64,000 bases of DNA. It comes from Owenia fusiformis. Taxonomy: Eukaryota; Annelida; Polychaeta; Sabellida; Oweniidae. The position numbers and the translations under genes were made by a program. The notes under the pieces were generated by a model that saw only the letters and a program-made list of their open reading frames with translations, ran no database searches and was not told the DNA's origin. Below are positions 61,021 to 64,000 of the stretch, piece by piece (positions within the stretch are counted from its first letter, which is position 1; the number at the start of each line of letters is the position of its first letter). The stretch spans positions 8,561,098 to 8,625,097 of the forward strand of contig CAIIXF020000001.1 of the NCBI GenBank assembly GCA_903813345.2. The letters are read 5' to 3'.

Positions 61021-61195
61021 TACAGTAAAATCTGTCTAATCTGAACAGGTGGCAGATGTTCTTCTTTTGAGTTTTTTTAACATGGAAGTCTATAGTCTAG
61101 GTAGACTAAAAAAGGGGGACTGAAAAAAGCATATTTTATGATATCCAGATTATGTTAAGATTAAATAGGTGTTCAGATATACAGGTTTTACTGTA
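61021..61195. mobile_element. TACAGT-ended MITE, copy 3 (PXDN 3' region)
   Basis: Ends TACAGTAAAATCTGTCTAAT and ACAGGTTTTACTGTA are inverted copies. TA at each outer end fits a Tc1/mariner-type insertion. This is the best preserved of the three copies; 175 bp, non-coding. Confidence 0.8.
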
Positions 61196-62240
61196 TGTCA
61201 CTTCATCCATGGTAAAAATAACAAAATGACCTAACTAGTCCATCCTCATAATTTTATAGTTCGTTTTGTCATACAAATTATGGATGTTCTTTGAATCTAA
61301 CTTGATTTGTTTTATCAGGTTTTCATTGTGGAGTTAAAATTCACACACTGTTACTTATTCTTAAATTGTTCTTAATGTAGAGACTTACATTTTATATTTG
61401 ATGTTTGATAAGGATACCTCATATGCACCCCCTAAAATGACCAATATTTGCAGTATAACATGTATGCATGAGACATCCTAAGTTAGGTTTACAGAACCTG
61501 TTGTATTAGACTCAGAATGTAAGCATTTAATCCCTTGCTAAGATGACAAGGGAATTCATTTTATTTCTTCACAATTAATTGAACAGTGATTTTTGCATGA
61601 CTGTACATCCTCATTGATGCCTGCCATTTTCTGTTTATTCTTTTATTTGTGAAAAAATATTGAGTTAGATGGAACCTGGCAAATGAAGGTAATGTCGATC
61701 CATAAAAATAAATAACTCATTGATGTCAATGTGACCACAAATTGTAAATTGAATGTAGATATTTTATAATCTATAAGGGATAAAATATCATTTAACTTGA
61801 CTGATCAATTTTTTCATTTGGATTTCTAAATACAAGTTAAGATATGTTTCAATTATAAAACAAGATATTTTTGTAAACAAATGGTTATAAAACTGTTATT
61901 CCATGCACTGATACAATTATATAGAAAATTGTATCAAATTATTTAGAAAATTGTATACAATTTAGTATGACGTATACTCAACAAAACATAAAGTTTGGCA
62001 ATTAGATGTACTTACATTGTACAATGATAGACAGTTTGTATAATTGAAGGATGTCATGCTGCGTTGACATGTACTTCTAGGATAAGTAATGTTAGACATG
62101 TATTCTCATTTATAGTATAAGTTAGCTGAAATACAACTTTACTGTAGATTAAACATATTTATTCTTGATTCCTGATTGGTCTATTGTGAAATTAAACTGA
62201 TTCTTACTTTTCAGATATAATGTTATTTGAAATGCATTTG

Positions 62241-62420
62241 AACCATGATTATGAACCAAACACTTTGGAATCACAATTAGTACCAAACTCTTTGGAATCA
62301 CAATTAGTACCAAACTCTTTTGAATCACAATTAGTACCAAACTCTTTGGAATCACAATTAGGTACCAAATGCTTTAGAATCACAATTAGGTACCAAATGC
62401 TTTAGAACCATGATTAGGTA
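62241..62420. repeat. 27-28-bp tandem repeat, about 6 copies
   Basis: The unit is TTTGGAATCACAATTAGTAC followed by CAAACTC. The first four units are 27 bp. The last two carry an extra G (ATTAGGTACC) and read CAAATGC, making 28 bp. Short open frames on both strands across it are repeat artefacts. Confidence 0.92.
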
Positions 62421-62773
62421 AAAAGGCAGACTGAAGATCATTATTTAGTTCTGTAGGTAATAAAGTAGATTTTAGTGATCCTTATATATTGATCATGTAT
62501 GTATGGCATATTATTTATACATTATGATAACGTGTATATACTTTAAGTATAAGACTTATACATCTGTAAAAAGCAATTGTATAAAGCAAGTGATGAAGCG
62601 ATTTACACTATACTGCTGCAATCTCTATATAAAGCATTGTTTTAGTTGAACGTAATATAAATAGTAAAAGCAACAATCATGTACATGTATTCTATACTAT
62701 ACATCTAGTAAGTATTCTATACTATACATCTAGAAAGTACATATATTAAGCCAGTGTAACATTATATTAGAGC

Positions 62774-62968
62774 AAAGAGGATTCTCTCCCAGCATTCATC
62801 CATGATCTTTTGACCGGCATAGACAAATAAAAGGTACTAATACTACCATTATGTTCATTTCTTGACTGTATGTTTCATCTGGAAATGAGCATTATAGTAA
62901 TACTATTACCAAACTGGTCAATGCCAGCCATAAAAAGATCATGAGATTGCTGGGAGCCAATCCTCCTT
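62774..62968. repeat. Long imperfect hairpin in the PXDN 3' region
   Basis: Arms of about 80 bp face each other. The left begins GAGGATTCTCTCCCAGCA and contains CATGATCTTTTGACCGGCAT. The right ends TGCTGGGAGCCAATCCTCC and contains the complement of CATGATCTTTT. The loop is near 62855-62885. It looks like a foldback MITE. Confidence 0.75.
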
Positions 62969-63325
62969 GATATTAGAGGCATGCTCAGATTTCTTATGAT
63001 ATGCTATGATATTTTTCTTGATATGTTAGTATTTAAAGTATTAATATGAACATTTAAATTCATTTTTAGTGATGCAAGTAATTATTGTGATAATCTGGTT
63101 ACAAGTGATTTATTCCTTTTATTTGAAATCACTATAATATACAAATGCATTTTTTAACAGTGGGAAAGAAAATTTTATTTAAAGGAACATGACAACGAGA
63201 CTTGCACATTTATATTATTTTGTCTGTGATTTGATTTATGAACTTGTGTGGACAGTGGTTCGTGACTTTGTATGACTCTTAATGTGATTGATTATAAGAA
63301 AAGTGATGTTCTGTATGTCTTTTGC

Positions 63326-63331
63326 AATAAA
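63326..63331 (+). promoter_or_regulatory. Candidate PXDN polyadenylation signal
   Basis: AATAAA is followed within 30 bases by T-rich and GT-rich sequence (CATTTTTTATTTATGTTTTG). It is the best-looking candidate downstream of the stop. Other AATAAA hexamers exist nearer the stop (for example near 61709 and 62460). Confidence 0.4.
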
Positions 63332-64000
63332 ATTAAGAAAATCATTTTTTATTTATGTTTTGAAAGTCTGATAAATTTTCTCAACCAATGCAAATGCTAA
63401 AAGCATTTTCATCCCACATCCAATTAAAACATTTACGATTTTTCATGCAAACCTATATATCTAGCATGTTGTAATGAGTTGGTGGTTATATTCTACTTTA
63501 CATATTACTAAATATAGGTTTATTATAAGTTACAGTTATAACTTTTATACAGGTATAAAGTTTAAGCACCATTTTGAAGCATTGCTAAAGAGATTATGTT
63601 AAATTCTTTCACCATTAGGCAAACCGCAGAGTTGTGGGGATTGGCACCTTGGAACCTTCAATTCAATATCTCACTTTACAGAAATATTTTTTTAAAACTA
63701 CCGAAGCTATAAATATGCATATCAAAAGTGAAATTGATCAATCGTCAATGTTACCAACAGAAAAATGTAATATTAACTCCTTTTTTCGAAACTTTAACTC
63801 CTTTTTTCGAAACAATGTTTTTTGTAACTGGATGGATTTGGTTATGTCTTTCACCCAGGCATTTGATATGTTATATGACAATTTCTTGAGCTAATAGAAG
63901 ATTTCTACTGAACAAGTTTATTATATACAAGATAATATTGTATACTTTGATATGATAATCCTTTATCATTATGACAGGTTCAGACATTGGATCATATTTT

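Larger units (their letters stand above)
60404..64000 (+). other. PXDN 3' untranslated region and 3' flank
   Basis: About 3.6 kb without coding features. It contains a TACAGT-ended MITE (61021-61195), a 27-28-bp tandem repeat (62241-62420), a long hairpin (62774-62968) and a good poly(A) candidate at 63326. If that signal is used, the 3' UTR is about 2.9 kb and contains all three elements. Confidence 0.6.

Noticed and set aside
62149-62405. Short open frames on both strands with repeating SLVLIVIPK or LESQLVPNS
   Set aside because: Translation of the 27-bp tandem repeat, no start context or family match.

Overview
This is an AT-rich animal genomic window with small exons, long introns, GT-AG splice sites and many short non-autonomous transposons. 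It holds two genes, both on the + strand. I assembled both by hand from splice sites, codon phase and protein family motifs. The repeat families, especially the elements starting with TGTCACCACC or TGTCCCCACC and the CXC-tailed transposon ORF, look most like a bivalve mollusc or a related marine lophotrochozoan. That assignment is an inference.

Gene 1 (about 1-15002) is the 3' part of FYCO1, the autophagosome/late-endosome adaptor. The window opens inside a coiled-coil exon. Seventeen exons then give about 1312 residues: a long coiled coil, a FYVE zinc finger, a probable LC3-interacting motif and a C-terminal GOLD domain. The N-terminal RUN domain lies upstream of the window.

Gene 2 (22290-60403) is a complete peroxidasin (PXDN), the secreted haem peroxidase that makes sulfilimine cross-links in collagen IV. 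It has 21 constitutive exons coding for about 1486 residues: signal peptide, LRRNT, five LRRs in five 72-nt exons, LRRCT, four Ig domains, haem peroxidase domain, basic proprotein-convertase-like site, short coiled coil and VWC domain. All known catalytic residues are present. Two further candidate microexons in the intron between the Ig1 and Ig2 exons keep the reading frame and may be alternatively spliced.

The remaining sequence is introns, a 7.3-kb intergenic region (15003-22289) and the 3' flank (60404-64000). It carries at least eight repeat families: seven copies of the TGTCACCACC family, several ending right next to splice sites; a hAT-type MITE with a clean 8-bp target duplication; two TTAA-flanked MITEs; three copies of a TACAGT-ended MITE; a palindromic 1.0-kb G-rich element with a 5-bp target duplication; a 1.2-kb palindrome; and a 3.3-kb inverted dimer of a decayed transposon ORF. 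There are also several tandem arrays.

I found no CRISPR array, no operon, no intact transposase and no clear new biological system. The two genes show no evident functional link beyond being neighbours in the same orientation. The points most worth checking are the peroxidasin microexons, the palindromic mobile elements and the repeat ends that sit at FYCO1 and PXDN splice sites.
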